Assembly: GCF_029873635.1 (NCBI RefSeq)
Contig: NC_080422.1
Location: forward strand, 9,703,764 to 9,767,763
Length of the DNA: 64,000 nt
Reading direction: 5' to 3'
Origin: Malania oleifera
Taxonomy: Eukaryota > Streptophyta > Magnoliopsida > Santalales > Ximeniaceae
The position numbers were made by a program, and so were the translations under genes. The notes under the pieces are model-generated. The model saw only the letters and a program-made list of their open reading frames with translations, made no database searches and was not told the DNA's origin. Below, piece by piece: positions 45,201 to 56,347 of this stretch. Position 1 is the first letter of the stretch. The number at the start of each line of letters is the position of its first letter.

Positions 45201-46964
45201 CTAGTTCCTAGGCCTAATGATCATACAATTATTGGAACAAAATGGGCATATAGAAATAAGAAAGATGAGAATGGGATAGTAACTAGGAACAAAATTAGAC
45301 TAGTTGCCTAGGGATACAATTAGGAAGAAGGGAAAGACTTTGAAGAAACTAGTATATCATCATAGGTTGCACTTGTGTTATTCACTAAGAAACATAATGG
45401 GACCTTGACGTTATGTATTAATCATTGGAAGTTGAATCATGTTACATTAAGAATTGGTATCGACTTCCAGGGATTGGTGGATTATTTGATTAATTGGTAA
45501 AATCCCAAAATTTTTGAAGATTGATTTGCAATTAAATTACCACAAATTAAGATTTGGGAATTAAACACCCCAAAGATAGAATTGAGTACACGGTAAAATC
45601 GTTATAGGTTTCTGGTGTTACCAATTGGGGTTACCAATGCACCTTACATTTTCATAGATATAATGAATCAAGTTATTCAACCATACTTGGATCAATTCAT
45701 TATAATTTTATGGATGATTTTTGGGGTACTCAAAGACTCAAGAAGAGCATGAACAACATTTGTGATTAGTTTTATAAACATTATGAGAGCATTAGTTATA
45801 TGCTAAATGGGAAATGTGGGTTCTGAACAATTAATACAAATTTTTTTGGGGTCATGTCTTAATCAAAGGATAATTATCTATTAATTCTTCTAAGGTTATG
45901 TTGGTGTTAGATCTTTGGAAGACTCGAGATAAAAATTGATGTTGTTGTATGTTGGTGCTGAAGCAAGGTGTATTGGGAAAGGGTGTAAAATTCAACGAAT
46001 TATGTTAGTTACTAGTTCTAATAGAGTTGCTTAAAAGATTGACTCAAAACTTGTTAGGTTAATGATATATTATACTTGGGGTTGCATTTAACAAATTTCG
46101 AGGATGAAATTTTTATAAGAAGGGGAGAATGTAACGACCTCAAAAATAATATGCATGGAAATGTAATAAATAAATAAATAAATAAAACAATAAAAGTTAA
46201 AAATTTAAAAATAAATAAATAAATAATCGTTATTTAAATAATATAATATAATATAATATAATATAATAATATAATATAATATATATATATATACATCCGG
46301 AAGGATCATAATCCATGATCCTTCAGGAAATTTAACTTCCTACAACCCCCCTCCCCAAGAGAGACTTTCTCACTCTCTCTCACGATCTCTCGCCTTCCCA
46401 CTCTTTCGTCCCTCCTTCACTCTCTCTTCGATTTTTTCGACCAAACGAGCCTCGATCGAAAATAAAAAAATACCTGAACTCCATTCTTGGCCGCCGATAT
46501 TTCTACCGAAATGGATTTGTCATAGGAGCGACGTAGGCATATCTCTTGGGGAAAGGTAAATTCGCACTCTTACTTCAATTTTTCTTAAATCTTAAGCCAA
46601 ATTGACAATCAGCCACGACCACGAGAGTCTAGGGATGATTCTCTACAAGTCTAACGGAGCAGATTTCTCCTAGGATCGTTGTAGGCATAACCCCAAAACT
46701 AGGATAAGGGGATTATTTAGAGATTAATTGTTATTTAATTAATGTATATTTGGAAATGTTAGAATATTGGTCATTCTGGGGTTGAATTAAGGTTATTGAA
46801 TTCAGGGTTCGGGTGAACACCGCAGGTATGACTTCGGGATCCTTGCAGGTCTAGTTCAGGAAACCAAGTAGGGGAATAAATTATAACAGTATTGTTGAGA
46901 ATTAATGACTGAGAAATTATGTGAAAACGAAATATGATATTTTGCCTGAAATTATTATAATATG

Positions 46965-49068
46965 TGTGACAACCCGAATAAAAATAGCATTTAAATAATA
47001 AAGAGGAACGGAAATGGAGACAGTAACAGAAGGAGGAAGTCAACTTCATCGACGACATTGCACTTTGGAAGGAATAACCGAGGGGAATCATAAAAGAATT
47101 CATCGACAAATACAGGGGATTCGTCGACGAGGGTTTAAGAGAATTCATTGATGAAGAAATACCGAGAGAGGTTTTGAGCCAACTGAATTTCGTCGACGAG
47201 GACTGAATTTCGTTGACGAATGACGTGGCTCGTCGACGAATCTAGTTCTATAAATATCAAAAATTTGAGTTTTAACTTCTTAACTAAGCTAACTCTCTCC
47301 CCTCTCTCTCCCATTCATCCCTCTCTCTCTCTCTCTCTCTCTCATTGATTTTGGGTCAGATTTACGTCGGATCGACAATCTAAAGTCACCACGACGCTCT
47401 TGGGGAAGTTTTCTCCAAATCTGCCGGAGCGAATCGTTGGTGAAAGTAAATTGGAAATCATCCCTGAGTTAAGGTAAGGTTTTTTAAGCCAAATTTGACC
47501 TTACGATAGTTATAGGAAATGATGTACACGTAAAAATACTGAAATTTAGTACTGTGAGTTTGCATTTTCAGGTTCTTGATCAGGAAATCCTACGGGTGTT
47601 AGGCTAGGATATTCTAGGGGCTTTCTCAGTAGCCAGGTAAGGGAATAAACTAAAGCAGTCATTTTCATGTCAATTATTATTATTTATGAGAAAAGTTATT
47701 TTTTGGAAAGCACGTATTATAGTTATAGATTACGAAGGAAATGTATGTTTGAGAAAAATACTGCTAATATGTTGAAATGTATATATATATATATATATAT
47801 ATGTATAAGATGCCAGAAATTATGATTTGTAGAATATAATGTATGGTTTTATACAGCAAATGTGGCGCATGAATATTATTTTTCATGGAAGAATATCATG
47901 ATATGATGATGATATGAATGAAATATGTTTAGTGAAATTATGAAAGAGTACAGTATTTTATGATGATTTTGAAATGCATGGTAATTTATTTATTTTCAGA
48001 ATGATATGTATGATATGTTCGGCGCAATGCCGTAATTATGATATGTTCGGCATGAGGTCATAATTATGATATGTTCGGCACGAGGCCGTAATTATTATAT
48101 GTTCGGCACGAGGCCGTAAATATGATATGTTCGGCACGAGGCCGTAATTATGATATGTTCAGTACAAGGCCGTAATTATGAAAGATGCTATATAATCATG
48201 TACTATATGCTATCAGAATTCGGATGTTAGTTTAGTTCAGTTCAAGAGCTCAGCACCGTAACTATATAGATCAGATATCTATGTTCAGATTAGTGCTAAC
48301 CACTCCACGAGGGGGAGGGATATGGATAGTCGATGTGACTTTCAGTAGAGTGTGGACATCCACCTGGCAGTCTGGACCAGGGTGTGGCGGACCCATCATA
48401 CTTATAGACATATTTGACTCGGCAGTGGTCGGCCAGCCATTGTCGGGTCCTGCCTTCGGGTTGCACAACCAGTCATGGGGGGTAATACATGACATTAGCT
48501 AACTATTCATCTTGGGTATGTTTTCAGTATTATCAGTATAACAGATGTTTTACGTACGATATGATTTATTAGCAAGTTTGAAAGTATATGATTATTCAGT
48601 ATGTTATGATAAATGCCTACAGATATATGAAATGTACTGTATATGTATAATTGCATTAAATGTTTATGTTACCACACAACTGTATTTAGTTTATTTTCCC
48701 TTACTAAGATGTGTCTCACCCCCAACATCAATTAATTTTTTAGGAAACCCTGAGTGACCGGCGGGTCGTGGCTACCGTTGAGTTAGTGATATTACCCGTT
48801 AGGAGGGTAAGATTTTGTACTAGGATCAAAATTATTTTGTGTTTGATCCTAGAGTTATTTTTATGTTTATGAGGATGTATAAAAGTACAGCTTTATGATG
48901 CTGTAGTAAACTCTGGTGTTATGTTTTATGGATGAATGATTTAAATTTTATGCTTGTTGCTGCTTAGGTTTTCGCTGTGATTGACAGGTGTCCTCGTTAC
49001 CCACGGGTTCGGGTTGACTTTTCCATTTATTATGTTACATTTTATGTTAAGAAATTAAGGTCATTACA
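46965..49068 (+). mobile_element. Solo gypsy LTR (2,104 bp) nested in element D LTR
   Basis: Starts TGTGACAACCCG, ends GGTCATTACA, with a perfect ATATG duplication (46960-46964 and 49069-49073). It belongs to the same broad family as element B LTRs (similar opening 80 bp). It contains the palindrome array, TATAAATA (47249-47256), a (CT)n tract (47280-47343) and a 'TATGTTCGGCACGAGGCCG' minisatellite (48015-48180, about six units). Confidence 0.92.
47041..47256 (+). promoter_or_regulatory. TTCGTCGACGAA array plus TATA box, solo LTR
   Basis: About seven motifs, the last about 12 bp before TATAAATA (47249-47256), with a (CT)n tract at 47280-47343. Confidence 0.72.
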
Positions 49069-51379
49069 ATATGAATATCAGATAAAGTTGTGTGGCATAT
49101 GATTTATATTGAATTGTGGTGTTTTGGTTTTTGAAATACAAGAGGTGATAAGAAGTGATAAATATTAATGAGTATTTTCTAAGAAATATTGATATGTGAA
49201 ACATTGATATGTGTACGGGAAAATGATTATGAAATGAAGATATGTTTTATTGAGAAATGTTGAAACACGTGAAACATGATACTATTATGAGATGATGAAA
49301 TGTGCATAGAAAATGATGAGAATATTTTTATTGAGATGAAGTAAAATATACTGATATAAGGTTAATTGTGAATATTGAGATGAGAATATTGAAATGTGAA
49401 TATCATAATGTGAATACTGAAATGTGAACAAAGAAAGGTGAATAATGCAATGTGAATACTGAATTATGGAAATTGAAATATGATGATTGAATTAAGAATA
49501 CTGATTGTAAATTCAGGGAAATGTGAACATTGCAAAGTGCGAAAACTGCAATGGGATCATTGAAATACGATTGATGAAATACCAATACCGCATAACGATT
49601 GCAGGTATGTGGTAATGATAACCTTGAAAGAAGTTTATGGAAACCCTAATGATGGGTTGTGATATTAAGCACGATACCGTTGCTAGTGGTGATAGTGCAA
49701 CCACACGAACTTTTGGAGCGTGTGGTAGGACAATTGATTGAATCGTTTAGTAGAGTTGTTGTGCCTCTTGAGTTCAAATCTGGGCTATAGGCCGGTCAGT
49801 CGTACTACAAATGCGGGATATGTGATACGATATTTTGATCTAACTAGGTCGGCCAATCGCGGTTAGATCCATCCTTCAGGCCGTACAACCCTAACCATAG
49901 GGGGAAACATGGCGTGGAAAAGAGATCTTTAGGGTAGCCATGAGTTACAGACGCGATATTGGTACTGGGAACCAAGGTTACTCATGTGCTAGATAGTAAA
50001 ATGGATATGTGTAAGTTAATAACATAAATAATAAAGGCGAAGTAAAACTCTCCACCTAAGGGCTTACTGAGTAAGGTGAGTGCCCTGATGAGTATCAGTT
50101 GTAGTCGAACCCGAGTTAATCGGGTAACGTTACAAACGATATCAGAGTAGAGGGGAGCTGCATGAATGGACGTGCAATCTCCCCTATCCTCAAAAATTTC
50201 TTTAGTAAATATGGGTTGTGTAAGAATGAATTTGAGAAATGATTTTAAAACTTATAAAAACTGGTGTTTTATATCTATATGATTATGAGCATATATGTCA
50301 GTATATTTTTCTCAGATGAATTAATGATTTGAAAAGTAAAATATGTTAAAACTGAACTCATATTGTCACACACTATAAATTATTTATTCCGTCTTACTAA
50401 GACGTGTCTCACCCGAATTATCTAAACTTTCTAGGGAACAGAGACAGATCAAGTGATAGAGCTTCGAGACAATAGGGAGCAGAGATCCTGATATTCAAGG
50501 TGAGTTTTTGGATTAGGGAGGCGTGATTCCCCTAGAGTTGTATTGTTTTGGGTATGAGATAGAAATGTATGTATATGGATATTGATATTCTGGATATTGT
50601 ATTCTGGATGGGATGTACCTTATGTCTTCCATTGTTAGGTTAACATAAATAAAACATCTATTTACTCGGTACCTAATGCGGTTCGGGTCATGTAAATGGT
50701 ATCAGTGTTGTTGACATGGCTGATATGATGTTGGATGCATATGATTTAATCTATATATTTTTTAAATAATGGTATGAAAAATCGGGACGTAACAAAAACA
50801 ACGAAAATGACCGAACTTATCATATTATAAGAAAGAATTAAATTAGATTGTAAATTACAAATTGCATACTATAGCAGGATTGTGGAGCAAACCAAAACTT
50901 AGTTTTACTTATAGTAAAGTAGATTCCCCACTTATGTAAATGAGTAAAAAGTAGTTGCACATTTAAGATTGAGTAGATTTTAAAAACAAGGTGTTAAAAA
51001 ATGTAGATAAAAAATTATTTTCTCCTCCTTTAAGGCGTTGGAACTCATAAAATATTAGAAAAAAAAAAGGAAAATATCAAAAAGTCTGAATTTTCATATT
51101 ATCAAGAAAAAATTATATATAGCGAATCTATAAACAAATTTTGATTTTGACATTATTAATATTTAATTTTTCTTAACTTTAGTCACATTAAAATAAAATT
51201 TTATCTTTATAGTATTTAATTGAGAACAAAAATACAAAACAAAATGAATTTTTTTTTTTTTTTCTTTCATTTTCATGAGCAAAATCCTTGATCCAAACAT
51301 ATCCTAAAATTGAATAGTAGAGATAAATAAGCATGGATCATGTTCATATTGTTGGTTTTCAAAATAATCCCTATATAAT

Positions 51380-51580
51380 CCGAGGACTCCGGCCATCATC
51401 GCGCCACTTTAGATATTATGATGTAAGACCAAATTCGGGGGTGAAAGTTGTCAGCCCATTAATGCATTTTTTATAATTTTATCGACGTAAACTCTCAAGA
51501 GGGAATCGAACCCGTGATTTTGGGATCACTAAAAATTACAAGTTGCCCTTATCACTTAAATCAATTCGGCTGGCCAAAGC
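51380..51580 (-). mobile_element. tRNA-derived SINE-like element
   Basis: Minus strand: a tRNA-like head with 'TTAAGTGATAAGGGCAACTTG', then a perfect pol III B box GGTTCGATTCC (51502-51512), about 30 bp after 'GTGATCCCAAAATCACG'. The A box is degenerate. No cloverleaf forms over the full length, so it is not a tRNA gene. Ends are approximate. Confidence 0.5.
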
Positions 51581-51995
51581 AAGCCTTGTATATTAATCTT
51601 GGAATATGGATCACACACAATAATTAATTATTTAAGTACCAACAACAAAATATATAAAGAGAAAATCTCTAAACCTCGTTTTCCAAAACACGAGTTTTAC
51701 TGATTCAAAAAGCTTCATCTTTTTTTCTTCAAAAAGTAAAATCAATAAACACGTGGCTGCTATACAATTGCAGGGTTTGGGGGGTGAAAATACAAATTTG
51801 CAAATTTAGGTGTCTCCTCCCTCCGTGCTGTCAAAGAAGACCAACTCCTTTTCTTTTCCTTTTTCTTTTTCTCCCCACTCATTTTCCATTGTGATGTGCA
51901 GCACCCACCACCTGAACTGTAAATCACAAGAAATTTAGTGTTTGAATTGTCGTAAGGTGGACAGTTTCAAATTTAGTGCTTCAATTATTTCAAGC

Positions 51996-52038
<43 letters not shown>

Positions 52039-52124
52039 AGTCATAAAGTTGTAAGGTTATATTTGAAAATATGGGTTTAGGTCTTGAATTTTGATTTGTT
52101 TCTATTTAAATGAAATTTAAGTAG

Positions 52125-52345
52125 TGTTTGGTACGAATTTTGAATCTCGGATGTGGATTTGTATAAATTTGAATGAAACTTTATATAATTTTAATTGTAT
52201 TTTATTTAAAACTATACAAATTCAAATTTAAGAGTTAAAATTTACTTTCTAATATACATAATTATTATAATTTTATAATATATTTTGTCTAAATTTTTGT
52301 AAAATTAAATTCAAGATCCAAATTATAAATGCATGGCATTTATCT
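52125..52345. mobile_element. Possible AT-rich MITE
   Basis: 'GTGTTTGGTACGAATTTTGAA' opens a ~220-bp AT-rich block with inverted inner words (AAATTTGAAT and ATTCAAATTT). The plan is like the foldback at 8378-8486, but the ends are not clear. Confidence 0.28.
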
Positions 52346-52715
52346 TGATCTCCGTTATTAAATCTTTCCTAGTCTTATAATAATAATAATAATAACAACA
52401 ATGCATTTAAAAATTTTTAATATATAAATTTTAGTCTTTTTTAATCGAATATTATGTTTGGATTGAAAATATGTGTTAGGAAATAAAACATTATCTAATC
52501 AATCAAAGTTAGATGTGTTTGCATAATGTAATAAGATTTTTAAGACATACCACATATGCATACAATTTGCCCTATATTGTATTTAAAAAATTTAGGGTAT
52601 ATTTGCTTCTTTTACTTTTCACATGTCTACCTGTGTTATTAATTTTATGGTTGGTTCTTTTTTTCTTTTCCTAATTTCACCGTTACAATCTTACTACTAC
52701 TACTACTACTACTAC

Positions 52716-52749
<34 letters not shown>

Positions 52750-53990
52750 AGTCCTGACCCTAAATAAATAAGATGAACTCAACCAGTTTAATATTTTCCA
52801 CCTCAAAATATTTCGAATAATATTTGAATATCTTAATAACAGTTAAAGTAAATATCTTACTACATAAGAATTGCATCTTATGAACTATATAATTTTTTTT
52901 ACAACTAATGATATTCAAGTATGAAGTTAAAAGGAAGGACAATCAATCTACAAAATAAAACTTTTATTTAATTAATTTTCTTATTTTGTTGTAATATGTG
53001 ACTCATATTGAGCGGACATGTGTATAGAGAAAGCAGTTGATGCCAGAAGTGGAGCAGAACGAAACGACGACATTAGTTTTTTGGACTTGTAATTTATTAT
53101 GTTATCGGTTGAAATGATTAATGGGTTGGGGGTAAGGGACAACGCTCCTACGATACGGTACATGGGTATTTGAAGAATTTTTCTAATACCTTCGTACAAC
53201 TAGAATTAGTATAAATCTATATATATATGATCATGTAGATGTAGGCATACTGTTAAACCACGTTAAATCTGTGTATTTTTGTTATTTTATCTTTCTTTGT
53301 GTTTTTTCATATTATTCATCATAATTGTTGCATGTTTCACCACAAAATTCAAACTCAAAAACAAAACAAAACAAAATTTTATCTATACCTTTTTTAGTAG
53401 AATGACACATGAAAGGATTATGCCTTCCATGCAAAACCTCTTCTTATATTAAGGCCTCATTCTATTTGAAAATAATGAGATAAAAGAAAGTAAATATTTC
53501 TATTTAACTATGGAGAAAATTAAGAAAGAAAATTTACCCATCTACATTTGATTTTAAAATTTTTATTATAGTCCTTTTTTTCTTAATAAGAAAAGTGTAA
53601 GATAATTTTCATATATATCTTAATATATGTTTGATTATAACTTTCTAATATTTTAAAATATATTTTGTTTAATTAAAAAATAAGTTTTTTCTTAAATATG
53701 AGTTGTAGGACAGATCACATTTCCTATTTATAATAAAATTTGTCTAAATTAAGGCTCCGTGCTATAAAAAAGAAAATTAAAATTTTAATATCACACAAAA
53801 TTACATCATTGAATAATTATTATAAGAGGATAATATCTCACTTTATTAATTATTTTTTAACATGTGGAGACAATACACTCTTTATAAAATAGTGTTAATC
53901 ATTATAAAATTAATACCAAAACATAAACAAAAATAAAAAACAAGAATACATGATTACTCAATTACATACATACCCAATTCCTATTAATTC

Positions 53991-54668
53991 CTAGAGCGAA
54001 ACATGCCGCGTACAGTCATATTTCTGAATATCCCGCTCGCTAATGCTGATCGTAATATCGCAATTCATTCTGATATCCGCGTGTTTCTTAATTATTCCGA
54101 TTACCTTCACCCTCCCGCCGACCATCGTCACCGTGCTCACCGTCAGCTCCCCCGCTATCAGATCACTCCCCAGGCTACCCACGCCCAGGATCTTCTGCGG
54201 GTCGACGCCCACCGTCACGTTCAGGTGCAGCGTCCGCCGCGCCCTGGCGTGTCCCGGCGGCGTCCACGCCTGCCCAACCTCCGTCCCGCCGTAGAAGACG
54301 GTGGTCGCGGTGTTCCCGAACTTGAACGACGCCGCGTTGGGGTTCTTCACGGACACGTCAGCGACGAGGGTCAGGTTTATGGTGGGCCTGGGGTTGTTGC
54401 CGCTGGGGAGGGTCACTTCCAGCTGTTGGATTGAGACGGAGTTCATCTTCATCTTGGGATCTTTGACTTTGAACACGGTGAAGGCGAGGATGACGACGAC
54501 GACGACGAGGATCAGGATGACGGCGGTGAGGCAGCCGCAGCACTTGATGCATCTCCTCCGGCGTCGGATTTTGGGATGCACGGGTACGACGGCGGGGTCC
54601 TCTTCGTCCACGGGGGGTGAGCGGTTGGCCGCGGCGGCCAAGGGCTTGGCCTGCTCCTTGTCGGTCAT
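53991..54668 (-). CDS. LEA_2 / NDR1-HIN1-like membrane protein
   Basis: A complete 225-residue single-exon gene. The N-terminal tail (1-42) is Pro/Ala-rich and ends in the basic run KIRRRRR; residues 45-67 (CGCLTAVILILVVVVVILAF) form one membrane segment. The LEA_2 domain follows (about 75-215), with 'LTLVADVSVKNPNAASFKF', the 'NTATTVFYGG' strand, 'LNVTVGV' and a C-terminal 'MNCDITISISERDIQKYDC' with two cysteines. The layout is that of the plant NHL/late-embryogenesis-abundant hydroxyproline-rich glycoprotein family: type II anchored, with the LEA_2 fold outside the cytosol. Family members serve in stress or defence responses; the specific role cannot be read here. Codons are GC-rich, unlike the AT-rich flanks. 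No defect is seen. Confidence 0.9.
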   Translation of the reverse strand: MTDKEQAKPLAAAANRSPPVDEEDPAVVPVHPKIRRRRRCIKCCGCLTAVILILVVVVVILAFTVFKVKDPKMKMNSVSIQQLEVTLPSGNNPRPTINLTLVADVSVKNPNAASFKFGNTATTVFYGGTEVGQAWTPPGHARARRTLHLNVTVGVDPQKILGVGSLGSDLIAGELTVSTVTMVGGRVKVIGIIKKHADIRMNCDITISISERDIQKYDCTRHVSL

Positions 54669-54833
54669 GGCGGATTTGGGGTGAGATGAAATGGGTCAAC
54701 AGGAGGGACGGGATATAAAGGGGTGGCCTGAGGTGGGCGTGGGCCCAGGTTTGACATGGACTTCGGCAGAAAGCTGAAATGGGTTAGCGGGAGTCAAGAG
54801 TTATGTACTAGCCGCGTTTTCACGGCGTGGACT

Positions 54834-54841
54834 CTTATATA
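54834..54841 (-). promoter_or_regulatory. Candidate TATA box of the LEA_2 gene
   Basis: Minus-strand TATATAAG lies about 165 bp before the ATG at 54668, implying a leader of roughly 135 nt. A weaker alternative, TTTATATCC near 54712-54720, would leave almost no leader. Confidence 0.42.
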
Positions 54842-54899
54842 ATAAAATATTTTTGCGGAAGCTTCTGGAAATCTATTATTATTATTATTTTTATTTATT

Positions 54900-56347
54900 T
54901 GTGTTGACGTTAAACGGGCGATGGCCACTTAACACACAGTACTGTTCACACTTCATATAAATATTTGTGTAAGTATGAAATCTAAAAATTTCTTGTTTAA
55001 ATTTTTAAATTACATAATTTCCTATTTGTGCAGAGGTTGCGAAGTGAACTTTTAAAAAATAGCATATCTTAATACTTGTTTTCAGTATTTGCTAAAAGAT
55101 GACTTTGGTTAGAACCTCATAAAAAACTGAAGTTAACAAGTTTAGGCTCAAAAGTCAAGACCCGCACTTGCTAGCAAGAAATATTATAGTATAAAATATC
55201 AAAGGAAAGCAAATATGTGCTATAATGCGAGAGGACTATCTTACATATGTATTTATTGGTGGTGGTGTTGTCAAAATGTGCCTAAGAGGATTTGGATTAA
55301 TCACAACTTCATTCACCTATTAAGAATTAAAAAAAAAAAAAAAATACTTTAAAAGACCTGAAGTGTACTTCAAAGGATTGTTTCGATGCCTAAGTCAAGG
55401 AATTAAAAAGAATTATGTGATTGCAACAGTAAAAAAGTGAGTAAGAAAATCAGATGAGATCACTTACCATCCTTATAAGGTCCTTTTATAGGCATTCTGG
55501 ATACCTCCTTATTGATTTCCCTATTAATGAATATTTATTTGAATTGCAATGGTTATATTTTCGCTTTGGATATGTTATTAGAGAGTAAAAATTTGTGTAC
55601 TAACCCCTTATTTTAGTTAATGGACGTTACCTCCTTTCTATTGATCTCCTTATTTTTTTTTTTAAATTTTTTTTGGCCTCACATAAGTTAATGTTGAGTT
55701 TAATGTCAAAGTCTCTTTTGGGTTTTATTAGTTACCCAATAATCTCAAGTGTTAAGAGTTACTTTTTTGACTCAAGAGTATTTTATATTTATTATAAATC
55801 ATTTTTATTATCATGATATTTAGACTAAGTCATCATATGGGCATTTGACCTCATAAGCGATGCTCATTAGATGGGTCAATAGTCTGCCGAGTACTGCCCC
55901 GTTTCTTGTTTCCTCATGAGCGGTGTTCATCTTATGAGCCTATACTTTGTAGCGTAGGGTTCATCTCTTGTTATCTCATGAGTGGTGCTCATTAGATGAT
56001 TATTTTTTGACCTCATGGGTGATGCTCATCAAATTAGCCAAATTTTTGTCGAGCAATGACAGTCTCTTATTTGGTTCTACAACCTTGTGACTTCCTAAAT
56101 TCCACACGAAAGAAACCGTCGGTTAATATGGGAAAGCTAATGGTGCAAGTCCAAAATATATCAATTTGAAGAAGGTTATCACCACAAAAAAAAAAAAATC
56201 AGATTTGAAGAGAAAACATTCTAGAGACGCTGATGAAGTCGTCGAGGGAGGAGTAAGGAAACATACCTCTAATAAATATTTCCTTTTCAAGTATGGAGAA
56301 TAAGAGAAGAAGAGAGGGATTATTTATAGGAGAAAAAGAAGTGACAT
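54900..56347. other. AT-rich spacer with a degenerate repeat cluster
   Basis: No gene is recognised. At 55850-56040 four loosely similar units share 'CTCATGAGCGGTGCTCATTAG', spaced 55-75 bp apart. They look like an LTR or satellite scrap. Confidence 0.45.

Larger units (their letters stand above)
40880..45310 (+). pseudogene. SIRE-like gag-pol fossil
   Basis: Gag opens near 40880 with 'LPIFSGVNYTFWKQRM' and, after the inserted LTR, continues at 42268-42996 with 'FRGLPPAWEAKAMAI', 'LISYELAINERL' and the knuckle 'CYNCNKVGHIKPDCP', then an acidic tail. Protease: 43578-43784, 'MDSGCSRHMTGDKAKF'. Integrase: 43960-44850, with 'LHLDLFGLNQVQSLGGK', 'IVDDYSRFTWVLFL' and 'HVFGCKCFVLRD'. RT start: 44985-45310, with 'EDESWVMSMQEELNQFER' and 'VWTLVPRP'. 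It is a broken fossil. Confidence 0.88.
29428..45350 (+). mobile_element. SIRE-like Ty1/copia element (element C), 5' LTR to RT, nested
   Basis: The 5' LTR begins TGATAGG at 29428 and ends ATTACAACA at 40815. It is split by the gypsy element 30770-40254, giving a native LTR of about 1.9 kb. A primer site TGGTATCAGA (40827-40836) follows. Gag begins near 40880, is interrupted by a partial gypsy LTR (41127-42266), and resumes with 'MNTGESIQSMYTRFTHI' and a CCHC knuckle. Protease, integrase and the start of RT follow to about 45310. From about 45350 the sequence is a different, gypsy, element, and no 3' LTR is seen. It is broken, with several breaks. A TATATATA box lies at 30254-30261. Confidence 0.8.
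45360..50794 (+). mobile_element. Ty3/gypsy remnant (element D): RT piece plus 3' LTR
   Basis: 45365-46100 gives decayed gypsy RT ('VALVLFTKKHNGTLTLCI', 'NAPYIFIDIMNQVIQPYLD'). The polypurine-like 'AAGAAGGGGAGAA' leads into an LTR from 46130 (TGTAACGACC) to 50794 (GGGACGTAACA). That LTR is split by the solo LTR 46965-49068, giving a native length of about 2.56 kb. It lacks the GTCGAC array. The 5' LTR and gag are absent. It is a broken fossil. Confidence 0.78.
50795..53990. other. AT-rich intergenic DNA with microsatellites, no gene recognised
   Basis: Apart from the SINE-like and MITE-like pieces listed separately, no coding signal is convincing. A (TA)n run lies at 52000-52033 and a (CTA)n/(TTA)n run at 52691-52749. 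A minus-strand AATAAA at 53842-53847 could be the poly(A) signal of the LEA_2 gene. Confidence 0.5.

Noticed and set aside
51480-51580. A tRNA gene
   Set aside because: A B box is present, but the A box is degenerate and no full cloverleaf can be drawn; a SINE fits better.
52981-53199. 72-codon minus-strand frame as a small gene
   Set aside because: No recognised motif, no convincing promoter, and composition like the surrounding AT-rich DNA.
54003-54699. Several open frames opposite or out of frame with the LEA_2 gene
   Set aside because: Shadows caused by GC-rich codons; only the 225-residue minus-strand frame has family motifs and a membrane segment.
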